Of a stretch of 64,000 nucleotides of DNA, positions 35,836-44,588 are shown piece by piece. This stretch comes from Exilibacterium sp. (GTDB lineage: Bacteria; Pseudomonadota; Gammaproteobacteria; Pseudomonadales; Cellvibrionaceae). The notes beneath the pieces are model-generated. The model saw only the letters and a list, made by a program, of their open reading frames with translations. It was not told where the DNA came from and did no database searches. The position numbers and the translations under genes were made by a program. Positions within the stretch are counted from its first letter, which is position 1. Every line of letters starts with the position of its first letter. Where the stretch lies: NCBI GenBank assembly GCA_028280195.1, contig JANQMH010000084.1:62001-126000 (forward strand), read 5' to 3'.

Positions 35836-36072
35836 ATGGACGAATTACATAAAAATACGATTGGCCCTCGCATAAAAGCCACACGCGAGGCGATAAGCCC
35901 ACCGGTCAGCCATGAAGATCTTGCCGGCCGAATGGCTCGCTATGGTGTTGTGATTGACCGCAGTGCGATATCCCGCATCGAGAGCCAGACGCGCTCGATC
36001 AAGGATTATGAAATTATCGCTATTGCTAAGTCGTTAAAAGTTACCGTTGCTTATTTATTTGGCGAGAAATAG
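35836..36072 (+). CDS. XRE-family repressor 1
   Basis: A 78-residue helix-turn-helix regulator: IGPRIKATREAISPPVSHEDLAGRMARYGVVIDRSAISRIESQTRSIKDYEIIAIAKSLKVTVAYLFG is one HTH_3 domain and nothing else. It is closely related to the gene at 36186. A palindromic operator with TCACAC arms sits upstream. It probably controls the island genes or its own expression. Confidence 0.88.
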   Translation: MDELHKNTIGPRIKATREAISPPVSHEDLAGRMARYGVVIDRSAISRIESQTRSIKDYEIIAIAKSLKVTVAYLFGEK

Positions 36073-36095
36073 GCCTCCTAAATTATTTTCAGCCC

Positions 36096-36110
36096 GTGTG
36101 AATATCACAC
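36096..36110. promoter_or_regulatory. Operator palindrome for the second XRE gene
   Basis: GTGTGA-ATA-TCACAC, the same arms and spacing as at 35765-35779 but with a different spacer. It lies 75 nt before the second XRE gene, so each of the paired regulators has its own copy of one operator. Confidence 0.75.
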
Positions 36111-36185
36111 ACATTCAAGCAGATTGTTTGGTCAAATGCAAGCCCCTAGATTCTCCGGTATTAAGCAAAATAGATCACTACAACT

Positions 36186-36419
36186 GTGAAAAAGAACCTT
36201 ATTGGCCCTCGGGTGAGGGCTGCCAGACAAAACGCGGAACCACCTATATCGCAAGACCAATTGGCGGGGAAATTGGCACGCCGTAAAATTGCATTAGATC
36301 GAACGGCCATCTCTAGAATTGAAAGCCAGGACAGGCAAGTTACAGATTATGAGCTTGTTGCGATTGCCAAATCTCTAAAGGTATCAGTTGATTATCTTCT
36401 TGGAAATTTTGGAACTTAG
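36186..36419 (+). CDS. XRE-family repressor 2 (paralogue of repressor 1)
   Basis: A 77-residue single-domain HTH_3 protein with the pattern IGPRVRAARQ.. DQLAGKLARRKIALDRTAISRIESQDRQVTDYELVAIAKSLKVSVDYLLG, aligned along its whole length with repressor 1. The start is a GTG. The recognition-helix region (DRTAISRIES versus DRSAISRIES) is nearly the same, so both may bind the shared operator. Region 36420-36681 shows no gene. Confidence 0.82.
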   Translation: MKKNLIGPRVRAARQNAEPPISQDQLAGKLARRKIALDRTAISRIESQDRQVTDYELVAIAKSLKVSVDYLLGNFGT

Positions 36420-36681
36420 CGGCAAAAACGTCCATTTTCAACTATTAAAACTAGTTCTCAGTAGGATAAGGTATACTACTAGTCAGTGCTTTAAAATGAC
36501 CAAACTTCTATCAGCTACTGACCAGAAAAATAGAGAAACTTACCTTCCCCCTACAAATAGCAAATATTCGACTAATGGCTTCTTTAATTAAGTTTTTGCG
36601 TACTACAATCTAAGCAAAGTTCGTTACAGCGTCACATCTTGGTAGCGAAGTCACGAAAAACTCGCTCGATTACTGCCATAA

Positions 36682-37260
36682 TTATACTTTTGATATGTAA
36701 GGCTTGAATATTTCAAATGCTTCTTTCTCAATTAGCAACCTTATGCAGCGGCTAACAAATCGGTAATTCTCAATAAGCTCAGCTATAACACTAGTAATCT
36801 CTTCGGGAGTAGTAGGCTCTTTAATATCTATTGATCGCTCTATGTGTTCGCGAAGCTGTTCACGCTCACTGATGAATTCATCAGAATATTTTTCCATTTC
36901 ATCGCTAATTTTATCTAACTGATATGGCAAATCCCTGATATATAAAATGACATACTTTTTAACAAATAGCGATAAATTCATCTGATCATCCATATCAGCA
37001 AGAGTCATACCGGCACACTGGCCCAACCCTTCATTAAGAATTGTTATCGATTCATCTATTTTGGCCAATTTTTCTTTGTGAAAATCAAATATTCGCTCTC
37101 TAGCTGTAAACTCATTATTTTTATTAAGCTCTTCAAGCTTGAGAAGAAGCTGAGACTTACCAGCTTTGTAGCCAACGATGGCAGTTATTATTGCCGGCCC
37201 CAGAATTTTGATACTGTCAGAGACAACTGCCATTGTCATTTTATAAAGCTCCGGGTCCAT
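36682..37260 (-). CDS. Hypothetical membrane-anchored coiled-coil protein
   Basis: A 192-residue protein. One TM segment near the N-terminus (about 17-31, IKILGPAIITAIVGYKAG) is followed by a mostly helical, charged region with long predicted coiled coils. The ATG is supported by AGGAG five nt upstream. It does not match a family I know. It lies downstream of the ptuBA-like pair on the same strand, separated by 278 nt, in the AT-rich cargo of the island, so a defence accessory or effector role is possible. Confidence 0.65.
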   Translation of the reverse strand: MDPELYKMTMAVVSDSIKILGPAIITAIVGYKAGKSQLLLKLEELNKNNEFTARERIFDFHKEKLAKIDESITILNEGLGQCAGMTLADMDDQMNLSLFVKKYVILYIRDLPYQLDKISDEMEKYSDEFISEREQLREHIERSIDIKEPTTPEEITSVIAELIENYRFVSRCIRLLIEKEAFEIFKPYISKV

Positions 37261-37538
37261 TTTTACTCCTTTGCTAAAAGTGTGGATAACGACAAAGCTA
37301 TCAGAAATGAATGAGGCCTTTTAGATAATCCCTAAATTAACCTAATTTTAATACAAATATTAAAGACCATCTGAGCAAAATATGCTCCAAGTACCTGGTC
37401 AGTATTCTCACTCACGGAAAATCAATGTGGAGTTTCCGTTTTACCAATATTCTTGTCGATTAACATCCCCTTCGTCTGAGCTAGGCTCGACACATAAGTA
37501 GACTGCCTCAGGAGTCCCTACAAAAACCTACTATAGAA

Positions 37539-38411
37539 CTAAAACTCTTGAGAGTAAAACCAAGCATCATCGACAAGGGTTTTGTACATTACTTTTTTCC
37601 AATGATTAATAAACAGAGATGATTGAGCAATAGAATCTAGGTATTGTCTAAAATCATATGAAGAAAAATCACGCATATATCCTTTTCTCTGATCAATGAG
37701 AATACTTAGCTCTTTAGCAGCTTCAATCCTATATCGTTTGGCTAGATTAAATTCTTTGAAGTGCTTTTTTACCCTTTCCTTATGTATTTCATTCCAACCA
37801 CTTGGCGGGGAAACATAGTACTCCAAAGAACAGGGGGTTTCGTGAAGTACCCGTGCATAAACCCACCTATCATAAAAAAAACGATTATCATCTAAATAAG
37901 GATGCAAAACCTGATCACTAGCATTAATAGCGTATGCGCCGCCTTTGGCTCCCATATTACAATCCATGCAGGAAGGAATAAGGTTAACTGGCAATACTGA
38001 ATATTGTGGGTAATGCTTTTTCGGTAAATAGTGGTCCAAATTCGCCGGCACACCAATGCCGCCACAATAAGGACAACTTTCATTGGCCGCGATCATTATC
38101 CGATCATATATATATCTCCCCGGTTTTTTTTGGACCATGTTATAACTGTATAATTTGCAAAAATCATCTTTATCAACACCTTCCATAACAATCGGATTAT
38201 TTAACACACTAGTATCTATGGGGACTAACTTAAAAAGTGCGGCCATCGCTCCTAATTCTTTATAATCGCCCTCCATATAGAGAATGTCTCGCAAACATTT
38301 CTCAAACCTCTCTTTAAGCTGCGGATTGTTGATACTGTCAGTGCAGGCATTAAATGATCTTTCCATGTCATCAGAAGGTTCATCAAGCTTTTTCACTATT
38401 GTTGGTTCCAT
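37539..38411 (-). CDS. ptuB: HNH endonuclease, Septu PtuB-like
   Basis: A 290-residue protein with a central HNH nuclease: CPYCGGIGVPANLDHYLPKKHYPQ, then NLIPSCMDCNMGAKGG. The CxxC pairs bind zinc, and the DH and N of the motif are the catalytic positions. The rest is helical with no other recognised domain. It overlaps the upstream ATPase gene by 29 nt, the usual tight pairing of Septu systems, in which an ATPase senses phage and the HNH subunit cuts nucleic acid. The length is somewhat larger than many PtuB proteins. Assignment as Septu-like is good; target is inferred. Confidence 0.8.
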   Translation of the reverse strand: MEPTIVKKLDEPSDDMERSFNACTDSINNPQLKERFEKCLRDILYMEGDYKELGAMAALFKLVPIDTSVLNNPIVMEGVDKDDFCKLYSYNMVQKKPGRYIYDRIMIAANESCPYCGGIGVPANLDHYLPKKHYPQYSVLPVNLIPSCMDCNMGAKGGAYAINASDQVLHPYLDDNRFFYDRWVYARVLHETPCSLEYYVSPPSGWNEIHKERVKKHFKEFNLAKRYRIEAAKELSILIDQRKGYMRDFSSYDFRQYLDSIAQSSLFINHWKKVMYKTLVDDAWFYSQEF

Positions 38412-39924
38412 CTCGATGTAAGACTAAGGCTTTCAGTATAGCCCTCGCTTCAAATCCTAGTTGACCATTATATTTGGAGATAATCGCTTCATAAGTACCT
38501 CCTTCGTCAACAGCTTGCAACAATAACTGATGGAAGCCTGATTTTACCACCTCTAATCCGAACACCTCTCGAGTCAGAACACCAACATTTTCGCCAAATG
38601 TTTCACACTCTGGTCGAGTACAATTCATTGCCACCCCAGATCTAGTGATTTTCCAAACACAAGACTGAGGTACTTCTTGCAGTACGACCGGTGAATGAGT
38701 CGCAATAATAGCTACGCCATTCATTCGATACAAAAGCTGGCTTAACGCACGAATAAATGCCGATAACAATGGAGGATGTAAATGGCTCTCAGGTTCGTCA
38801 ATGAGTATCAAGGTCTTCTCCTCTACAGTCGCCACTAGTTTTGTTACTGTTAACAAAACGACTGCGTGCCCAGAACTCATGTGCTCTATCTGTTCTTTTG
38901 CTTTTTTTTCTAAGATATCGCCCGAATATTGCTCAAAGTTTCGCAGCTGCATTTCAGCAAAGTTTTCGTCAGATTCCAAAATTTCAATTGATTCTATCCA
39001 GCGCTGTTTTTTTCCAGGCTGACTAAAACAAAAACTCAAAGACCTTATAAATTCACTATGTATATCTGACAGCTTTTTCAGACTTTCAGAATCTTCAGTA
39101 CTATAATTTTTCAGACCAATATAAAAATAGCATGTACCTTTCGACGGATCTGACTGCTCGCGAGGTGGACTAAATGGATCAAAGGCACTAAAAGAAACAG
39201 AAACTAAACTACTGAAATAGTCGTCACTTATTGGATATCGACCATAAAGCTCCTCGCTCAGAAATTCTCCTTTTTTATTATCTTTTTCTGTTATAGTAAA
39301 TATCATGTCATTCAAAAGAGTGGTTTTACCTACACCATTACGACCGATAATAGCATGAATATTTGTGCTAGGTGTTGACTCCACTTCAACGTCAAATCGT
39401 AATTTAACACTAGTAGCATTGTTCCCACCTTTATACCGGTAGGAAAACTTAAAATCTGTCAGCGGCACTCCGCCACTCAACACTCGACGAAACTGACCTT
39501 TAAGAACCGAAAGACTCACATCACGCAGCAAAGAAACACTAAATACATCCTCATTCATGGCACGATCAAGACTTGTGTTATCAAAAACAACATCTTGCAA
39601 TAACGCAAGCAGCATAATTCTAAAATCTTCCGAAAACTCAGAAAACCCACGATAGTACTCTAGCTCCATACCAAGAGAAAAATAGTTTTCTGGCAGAGCA
39701 TTAAAACTCTGGCCTAAAGTTTCATAAGTAGCGACACTATCGCTCTGTCCTTCGAATCCAATTTTTATATTTCCGAGCTCATGATAATTCCCTTCATCAT
39801 CATGCAAACTCAAATAAAACATTGTTACATACGAGTAGTCATTCCATTTATCTACACGCAGATAAATTTTATTTCTACCTTTATTCGGAATCTTATCACC
39901 CCGATGAATAACTAAGAATTTCAT
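38383..39924 (-). CDS. ptuA: ABC/SMC-like ATPase, Septu PtuA-like
   Basis: A 513-residue AAA_21-type ATPase. Walker A is IIGRNGVGKTTL near residue 192; the signature-like segment is EHMSSGHAVVLLT; Walker B is LILIDEPESHLHPP; the switch His is ATHSPVV. The first 180 residues are a family-specific beta-rich region. It precedes and overlaps the HNH gene. Such ATPases form the sensor core of Septu. It is markedly AT-rich relative to the flanking chromosome. A retron- or OLD-associated ATPase is the alternative, but no reverse transcriptase or TOPRIM domain is present. Region 39925-40238 shows no gene. Confidence 0.82.
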   Translation of the reverse strand: MKFLVIHRGDKIPNKGRNKIYLRVDKWNDYSYVTMFYLSLHDDEGNYHELGNIKIGFEGQSDSVATYETLGQSFNALPENYFSLGMELEYYRGFSEFSEDFRIMLLALLQDVVFDNTSLDRAMNEDVFSVSLLRDVSLSVLKGQFRRVLSGGVPLTDFKFSYRYKGGNNATSVKLRFDVEVESTPSTNIHAIIGRNGVGKTTLLNDMIFTITEKDNKKGEFLSEELYGRYPISDDYFSSLVSVSFSAFDPFSPPREQSDPSKGTCYFYIGLKNYSTEDSESLKKLSDIHSEFIRSLSFCFSQPGKKQRWIESIEILESDENFAEMQLRNFEQYSGDILEKKAKEQIEHMSSGHAVVLLTVTKLVATVEEKTLILIDEPESHLHPPLLSAFIRALSQLLYRMNGVAIIATHSPVVLQEVPQSCVWKITRSGVAMNCTRPECETFGENVGVLTREVFGLEVVKSGFHQLLLQAVDEGGTYEAIISKYNGQLGFEARAILKALVLHRDGTNNSEKA

Positions 39925-40238
39925 ATCGAAAGGTTCTCACCATAAAAAATTACGGCACATTAAGGCAACATAGCAAAAATAAAGATGAATTAAGCCCAAT
40001 GCAACCACCTTTCATTACACAGCCCGGATAAATTTTAAAAATCATCAGTCAACCACATAATAATATTTCATTATAGCTGTATCTCATTATCAAGAGAGTC
40101 AATTTTTTATACTTGCACTCACTTTTTATTATCTTTCATAACCCTCTTTTCAGCATATAGTCTTCCCCAACAAAATCTATTGTCTTTTTTCGATCGGATC
40201 ATTGTAGAAAATTATTCAATTTTTCGTAAAAAACCTAT

Positions 40239-41126
40239 CTATACCCTCTCACTACAAGCTTCAATAAATAGTTCACCAAGCTCAGTAAGAAAAATCGTTT
40301 TATCAGTCTCCACATCAATATCAAAGTCGACCGAAGCATACTCTTTATCTGAACAGATTGGCACTTCGATATTGTGACTACCTGCAACAGAAAAATAGTC
40401 GATTGCAGCCAAACCCAGCCGTACAATGTTTGATATTTCAAAGCCCTTTAAGTCACCTACAGGCAATTCTTGTGGCGTCAAAATTCGTTGTCTGAGGCTA
40501 AACTCTTTACTCTCCATAATTATGAGCTCTTGTTCAAGCGAGCGTTTCCTTTCGCGTAGCCTACAAACTTCCTGGTTATACATACGGCCAACCACTTTAA
40601 CTTTTTCATCTATTTGGTGTGACAATCTCTCAATTTTATACTTATTTTCATTCGCTTTAAGGTCTTTAGCCTCTATGAGATCCTTAAGCTCTTCCTTTAA
40701 ATATGTAACACGATAAATCTTCTCCTTGAAGTTTTTTTCAAGAAAAAGATATTCATCTTTTGAAAGCTGGCTTAGTACATAAGGAAAGACGTGATTTTGC
40801 ACATTTTTCCTCGAGTCAACCATGCTTATAAGCAAATTAGCCCACTTTTCTTGCAAAGTTGCATCGTCCTCTAATGAGGCATTTTCTAAATATGGACACA
40901 ATAGCTTTGGAGAAATGGCTTTTATAGAAATACCACTTTCCTCACAGAGGACTTTAGCCCTACTGAGAATCTTTATTTGATTACTGAGCCGCCAAAATGA
41001 TACTTGGTCGCGCACAAGCAAACCTAGCTCCTCTATTGAGGGATTCACTAATCGATCTATAAAACCTTTCGCCAAATCAACTCCTTTTTCCAAAGCAGTT
41101 GATGTTACGTCAACTTTCTTGTTCAC
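40239..41126 (-). CDS. Abi-alpha (DUF4393) family protein
   Basis: A 295-residue protein. The N-terminal region VDLAKGFIDRLVNPSIEELGLLVRDQVSFWRLSNQIKILSRAK, then LCPYLENASLEDDATLQEKWANLLISMVDS, is the Abi-alpha/DUF4393 pattern, linked to phage abortive infection. A long coiled coil follows (about 140-215), and a C-terminal domain of unknown type. The start is a GTG at 41126 with AAGGAG six nt upstream. It lies at the tRNA-proximal end of the island. A defence role is inferred from the family name and context. Confidence 0.75.
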   Translation of the reverse strand: MNKKVDVTSTALEKGVDLAKGFIDRLVNPSIEELGLLVRDQVSFWRLSNQIKILSRAKVLCEESGISIKAISPKLLCPYLENASLEDDATLQEKWANLLISMVDSRKNVQNHVFPYVLSQLSKDEYLFLEKNFKEKIYRVTYLKEELKDLIEAKDLKANENKYKIERLSHQIDEKVKVVGRMYNQEVCRLRERKRSLEQELIIMESKEFSLRQRILTPQELPVGDLKGFEISNIVRLGLAAIDYFSVAGSHNIEVPICSDKEYASVDFDIDVETDKTIFLTELGELFIEACSERV

Positions 41127-41713
41127 TTAATTCTCCTTATTTCGATATAACCGCCTGTCAAGTTTTCTTTTGCAAAAGCGAGCGGCATTCTATTATCTAA
41201 AAAATCAACCCCTGCCATGCTGGCCGTTCTATTAATTCTTGCTTGGTCTGAAAATGCTTGCTACCGAGAGTTTCATTTCAGATAACACATAACGCCCCAA
41301 TACAATACATCAAACCGTTATTTTACCTTCCTCTGCAAAATTATTAACTAGATGTTTCTAAGCCCTTGGGTTAGAACCTCCAACTCTCTCTTTGTTAAGA
41401 CGTGCTGGCAGTCATACAGACTTAAATACTGGAATCAATAGTCAACCAACCAAAAAGTAAGTCAAAAATGGAATTAATCCTTGAGGTACCTAAACCACAT
41501 TCAAATAAGAACCTTTCGTTGATTATTGTCATCACCGAAGCTACTTCCCAACAACGGACTTGAGATAGGCCTCCAAAGCCCAAGGTTTAAAAAATATGCG
41601 CAAATTAGGAATAGAAGTGAATTTTGACTGGACTTAATATGGACTTAAATCAAGAGCCGACAAACAGCACCAGAAGGAGAAGATTTTCAACCTTTTGATT
41701 TAAAAGATTTTTT
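41127..41713. other. Gene-free right end of the island
   Basis: No credible gene on either strand. It includes the arm-type site at 41629-41648, and otherwise AT-rich sequence leading to the right attachment site. Confidence 0.6.
41629..41648 (+). promoter_or_regulatory. Candidate integrase arm-type site, right end
   Basis: An identical 20-bp copy of TGGACTTAATATGGACTTAA at 31833-31852, here 65 bp inside the right attachment repeat. The tandem TGGACTTAA units and the placement at both ends fit binding by the integrase N-terminal domain. Confidence 0.65.
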
Positions 41714-41758
41714 TGGTGGAGCCAGGCGGGATCGAACCGCCGACCTCAACACTGCCAG
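41714..41758 (-). other. Right attachment site inside tRNA-Ala
   Basis: The 3' 45 bp of the intact tRNA gene, identical to 31646-31690. Recombination between the two would excise the island and leave a whole tRNA. Confidence 0.93.
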
Positions 41759-41789
41759 TGTTGCGCTCTCCCAGCTGAGCTATGGCCCC
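41714..41789 (-). tRNA. tRNA-Ala(GGC)
   Basis: A 76-nt gene including an encoded CCA. GGGGCCA pairs with TGGCTCC in the acceptor stem with one G-U, the D arm is AGCTCAGCTGGGAGAGC, the anticodon loop holds GGC, and the T arm contains GGTTCGATCC. It is upstream of gltX in transcription direction and hosts the island insertion in its 3' end. Confidence 0.97.
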
Positions 41790-41918
41790 ATATGGCTGAC
41801 CGTCGAGCGGGGTCAGTCCTGAAGAGGGCCGAATTCTATCATCCCATTCGGCCCTGTCAACCATCTTTAACAGAGATTAACTACTTGAATTATCGAACAT
41901 TTTTACACCCGCCATGAC

Positions 41919-43415
41919 TTAGGCCGACACCCCCAGCGCGGCGTAGGCCTTTTCCAGCTTTTTCAGCTGCTTCTTGCCCAACTCGCCGAACAGTACCCGC
42001 AGGGCATGGCGCAGCCGCGCGCGGGTCATATCCGGGCCCAGCAGGGTCATGGAGTCCATGACCGAGAACGAGGCGGTGGTGCCGGCTATGGCCACAAACA
42101 GGGGGGCCAGAAAATCTTTCAGCTTGATTTCCAGGCGCCCGGCCAGTGTTTTCAGGCGGGTAAAGATCTGCTCCCGCTCCCAGTCGCGCAGGGCTTCCAG
42201 GTCCCACAGTGCAAACTGCAGCACCTCCTTCAACTGCTCCGGCTCGAGTTTGATCTCGGCAAAGTCGGCCTCGCTCAGCGGCAGCATACCGGCGGCCAGA
42301 AACGCGGTCAGCGGGGCAAAGTCGCTCAGCGTCTCCATCCGCGTCTGGGCGTGGGGCAGCACCTTGAGCAGATTCTCCCGGTTTAAAGCCCACTGTTGCA
42401 GGCGCTCGGCCAGTTGTTCGGTACTGAGATCCTCGCGAATCCACAGGCCGTTGAGCCAGGAGAGCTTCTCTACATCGAAAATGGGGCCGCCGAGGGATAC
42501 CCGCTGGATATCGAAGGCCTCGATCATCTCCGCGAGAGTGAATTTTTCCCGCTCGTCGGGCATCGACCAGCCCATGCGGCCCAGATAGTTGAGCAGCGCC
42601 TCGGGCAGATAACCCATGCGCTGGTAGTAGAGAATGCTGGTGGGGTTCTTGCGCTTGCTGAGTTTGGACTTGTCGGGGTTGCGCAGCAGCGGCAGGTGGC
42701 ACAGCTGTGGCATCTCCCAGCCCAGGTACTGGTAGAGCAGTTTGTGCTTGGGCGCCGAATTGATCCACTCCTCGCCGCGGATTACATGAGTAATGCCCAT
42801 CAGATGATCGTCCACCACGTTGGCCAGATGGTAAGTGGGCATGCCGTCGGACTTGAGCAGGATCTGGGCATCCACCTGCCCCCAGTCCAGTTCGATGGTG
42901 CCGCGCAGCATATCATCCACGGCACAGGGCCCCTCGCCTTCGGGCACCTTCATCCTTATTACCGGGGCGTCACCGGCGGCTTTGCGTTTTGCCACCTCGT
43001 CGTCGGGCAGCAGCAGCTCGCTGGGCTTCAAGGCGGCAAATCCCCCCTGCGCGCGGCGGGCCTCACGCAGCTGTTCCAGCTCCGCGGCCGTGCGGTAGCA
43101 GTAGAAGGCGTGACCCTGCTCAACCAGTTGTTCGGCATAGCGGCGGTAGATATCGCCGCGCTCACTCTGGCGGTAGGGCCCGCTGTCACCGCCGCTATCC
43201 GGCCCCTCGTCCCACGTTAACCCGAGCCAGCGCAGGCTTTGCAGAATGGCGCGCTCGGACTCGGCCGTCGATCGCACCCGGTCGGTATCCTCTATACGCA
43301 GCAGAAACTGGCCGCCATGCCGGCGCGCAAAACACAGATTGAACAGGGCGATATAGGCGGTTCCCACATGGGGGTCACCGGTGGGCGACGGCGCAATACG
43401 GGTGCGAACGGTCAT
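41919..43415 (-). CDS. gltX: Glutamyl-tRNA synthetase
   Basis: A 498-residue class I aminoacyl-tRNA synthetase that charges tRNA-Glu. The HIGH-type motif appears as [17 protein letters not shown] and the KMSKS-type motif as [21 protein letters not shown] is also typical. The length is normal, the start ATG opens [13 protein letters not shown], and the product is cytoplasmic. The location beside tRNA-Ala is usual in gammaproteobacteria and marks the conserved chromosome side of the island. Confidence 0.98.
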   Translation of the reverse strand: MTVRTRIAPSPTGDPHVGTAYIALFNLCFARRHGGQFLLRIEDTDRVRSTAESERAILQSLRWLGLTWDEGPDSGGDSGPYRQSERGDIYRRYAEQLVEQGHAFYCYRTAAELEQLREARRAQGGFAALKPSELLLPDDEVAKRKAAGDAPVIRMKVPEGEGPCAVDDMLRGTIELDWGQVDAQILLKSDGMPTYHLANVVDDHLMGITHVIRGEEWINSAPKHKLLYQYLGWEMPQLCHLPLLRNPDKSKLSKRKNPTSILYYQRMGYLPEALLNYLGRMGWSMPDEREKFTLAEMIEAFDIQRVSLGGPIFDVEKLSWLNGLWIREDLSTEQLAERLQQWALNRENLLKVLPHAQTRMETLSDFAPLTAFLAAGMLPLSEADFAEIKLEPEQLKEVLQFALWDLEALRDWEREQIFTRLKTLAGRLEIKLKDFLAPLFVAIAGTTASFSVMDSMTLLGPDMTRARLRHALRVLFGELGKKQLKKLEKAYAALGVSA

Positions 43416-43611
43416 TGATGGGTATTCCTCGATGTCGGCTGGTCAGTTGGCAGAGCGGCAGTGTAAGAAAAGCGCGGCATTAATTGAAGCCATTCACAAT
43501 TTTTAATCCAGGTGTTGGGAACTTTCCAAAAACTCAGCCATCCTAGTAGGTGAGAACACGCTTTATCGTGAATCTTAACTCTCCCTCCTCTATTAGTAGT
43601 ACTTGGATACA

Positions 43612-43640
43612 GGCCTCTAAACTTTAGAGGCCTTTTTTTT
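43612..43640 (+). terminator. Rho-independent terminator facing right, possibly ending a small RNA
   Basis: GGCCTCTAAA pairs with TTTAGAGGCC, followed by eight T on the plus strand. Both flanking genes are on the minus strand, so it has no coding gene to terminate. Upstream (about 43480-43611) is non-coding and includes a C-rich CTCCCTCCTC that could pair with Shine-Dalgarno sequences, as in trans-acting small RNAs. The rest of 43416-43718 shows no gene. Confidence 0.7.
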
Positions 43641-43718
43641 GCCCGCCGTTTTTTCCGGCTGTGACAGCGTTCAAAAAAACTGTGTGTTTTTCGCGCAATT
43701 GAAATAAAAACGCCATAT

Positions 43719-44570
43719 TCACACAAGCCGGTCCGGCTGGCCGATGGCCTCCAGCCAGTTGCGCAATTCGCGGGTGCGGCTCGCAAACGCCAGTACCGAA
43801 GACGACAGCCCATAGCGCCAGCTGAGTGCCAGCTGCTGCGGCCGGCGGTGGAGGCTGCGGTAGTCCTCGGCCACAGCCTCCACGTCCTGCGCGGATAAGA
43901 AAAAACCGTCATCGATGAGTCCGTCACGGTAGCGCAGAAAAATCGCCGCCATATCCAGCAGACTGAACTCGGGGTGGTACTGCACCCCCCAGAACCACTT
44001 GTCACCCTGGCGCACTTCCAGCGCCTGCACTTCGCTGACGGCATTGCCGGCCAGCACTGCGGCGCCGGCGGGCAGCTGCGCCACCTCGTCGCTGTGCACG
44101 GCCACGGCATCGAACACCGCGCCTTTGCCGGCCAGCAGCGGGTGCCGGCAGCCGCGGTCATTGACGCGGATGGCACGGGCAATACCCAACTCGCGGCCGC
44201 GCGGGTTGGCATGCACGCGCCCGCCCAGCACTACCGTGGCTACCTGCAGGCCCCAGCAACTGCCAAATACGGGAATACCGGCATCGAACACCTCGCTGAC
44301 CAGGGTCAGCTGCCGCTCTACTGCCGGCGTCGTATCGTATACGTGCAGGGCAGAGCCGGTAATCACGGCGCCGTGATAAACGCCTCTGTCACAGTCCGGC
44401 GGCCGGTAGTCGTCGCCGGCGGGCCGCACGATGGTGTACTCAATCGCGGGATCGAGTTGCCGCAGTACCGCCGCATAACCCTCGCCGGTGGCTGCGCCGC
44501 CATGGGTAATCTGCTGCTCATTGGTTTCGCGCTCATTGCCGTCGATAATCAGCAGGTGTCTGGCGCTCAT
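43719..44570 (-). CDS. Class I glutamine amidotransferase-like hydrolase
   Basis: A 283-residue protein with a class I GATase fold: nucleophile Cys in FGSCWGLQVA and the His-x-Glu pair in GVQYHPEFSL. It resembles the GuaA-type GATase rather than the C26 group of PuuD. A roughly 60-residue C-terminal helical extension follows. In its cluster it is the last gene behind a glutamine-synthetase-like ligase and two dehydrogenases, 18 nt from the alcohol dehydrogenase, so it probably removes the gamma-glutamyl group at the end of the pathway. That role is inferred from position. Confidence 0.85.
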   Translation of the reverse strand: MSARHLLIIDGNERETNEQQITHGGAATGEGYAAVLRQLDPAIEYTIVRPAGDDYRPPDCDRGVYHGAVITGSALHVYDTTPAVERQLTLVSEVFDAGIPVFGSCWGLQVATVVLGGRVHANPRGRELGIARAIRVNDRGCRHPLLAGKGAVFDAVAVHSDEVAQLPAGAAVLAGNAVSEVQALEVRQGDKWFWGVQYHPEFSLLDMAAIFLRYRDGLIDDGFFLSAQDVEAVAEDYRSLHRRPQQLALSWRYGLSSSVLAFASRTRELRNWLEAIGQPDRLV

Positions 44571-44588
44571 CGCGTTTGCATCCTCACG

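Larger units (their letters stand above)
31646..41758. mobile_element. Integrative island in tRNA-Ala(GGC), about 10.1 kb
   Basis: Bounded by 45-bp direct repeats of the tRNA-Ala 3' end. It carries a tyrosine integrase, an AlpA-like regulator, a P-loop replication-type ATPase, two XRE repressors and defence-type cargo. Composition is visibly lower in GC than the flanking gltX side. No capsid, conjugation or relaxase gene was seen, so it resembles a satellite-like or mobilisable island. The integrase sits at the end away from the intact tRNA. Confidence 0.9.
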
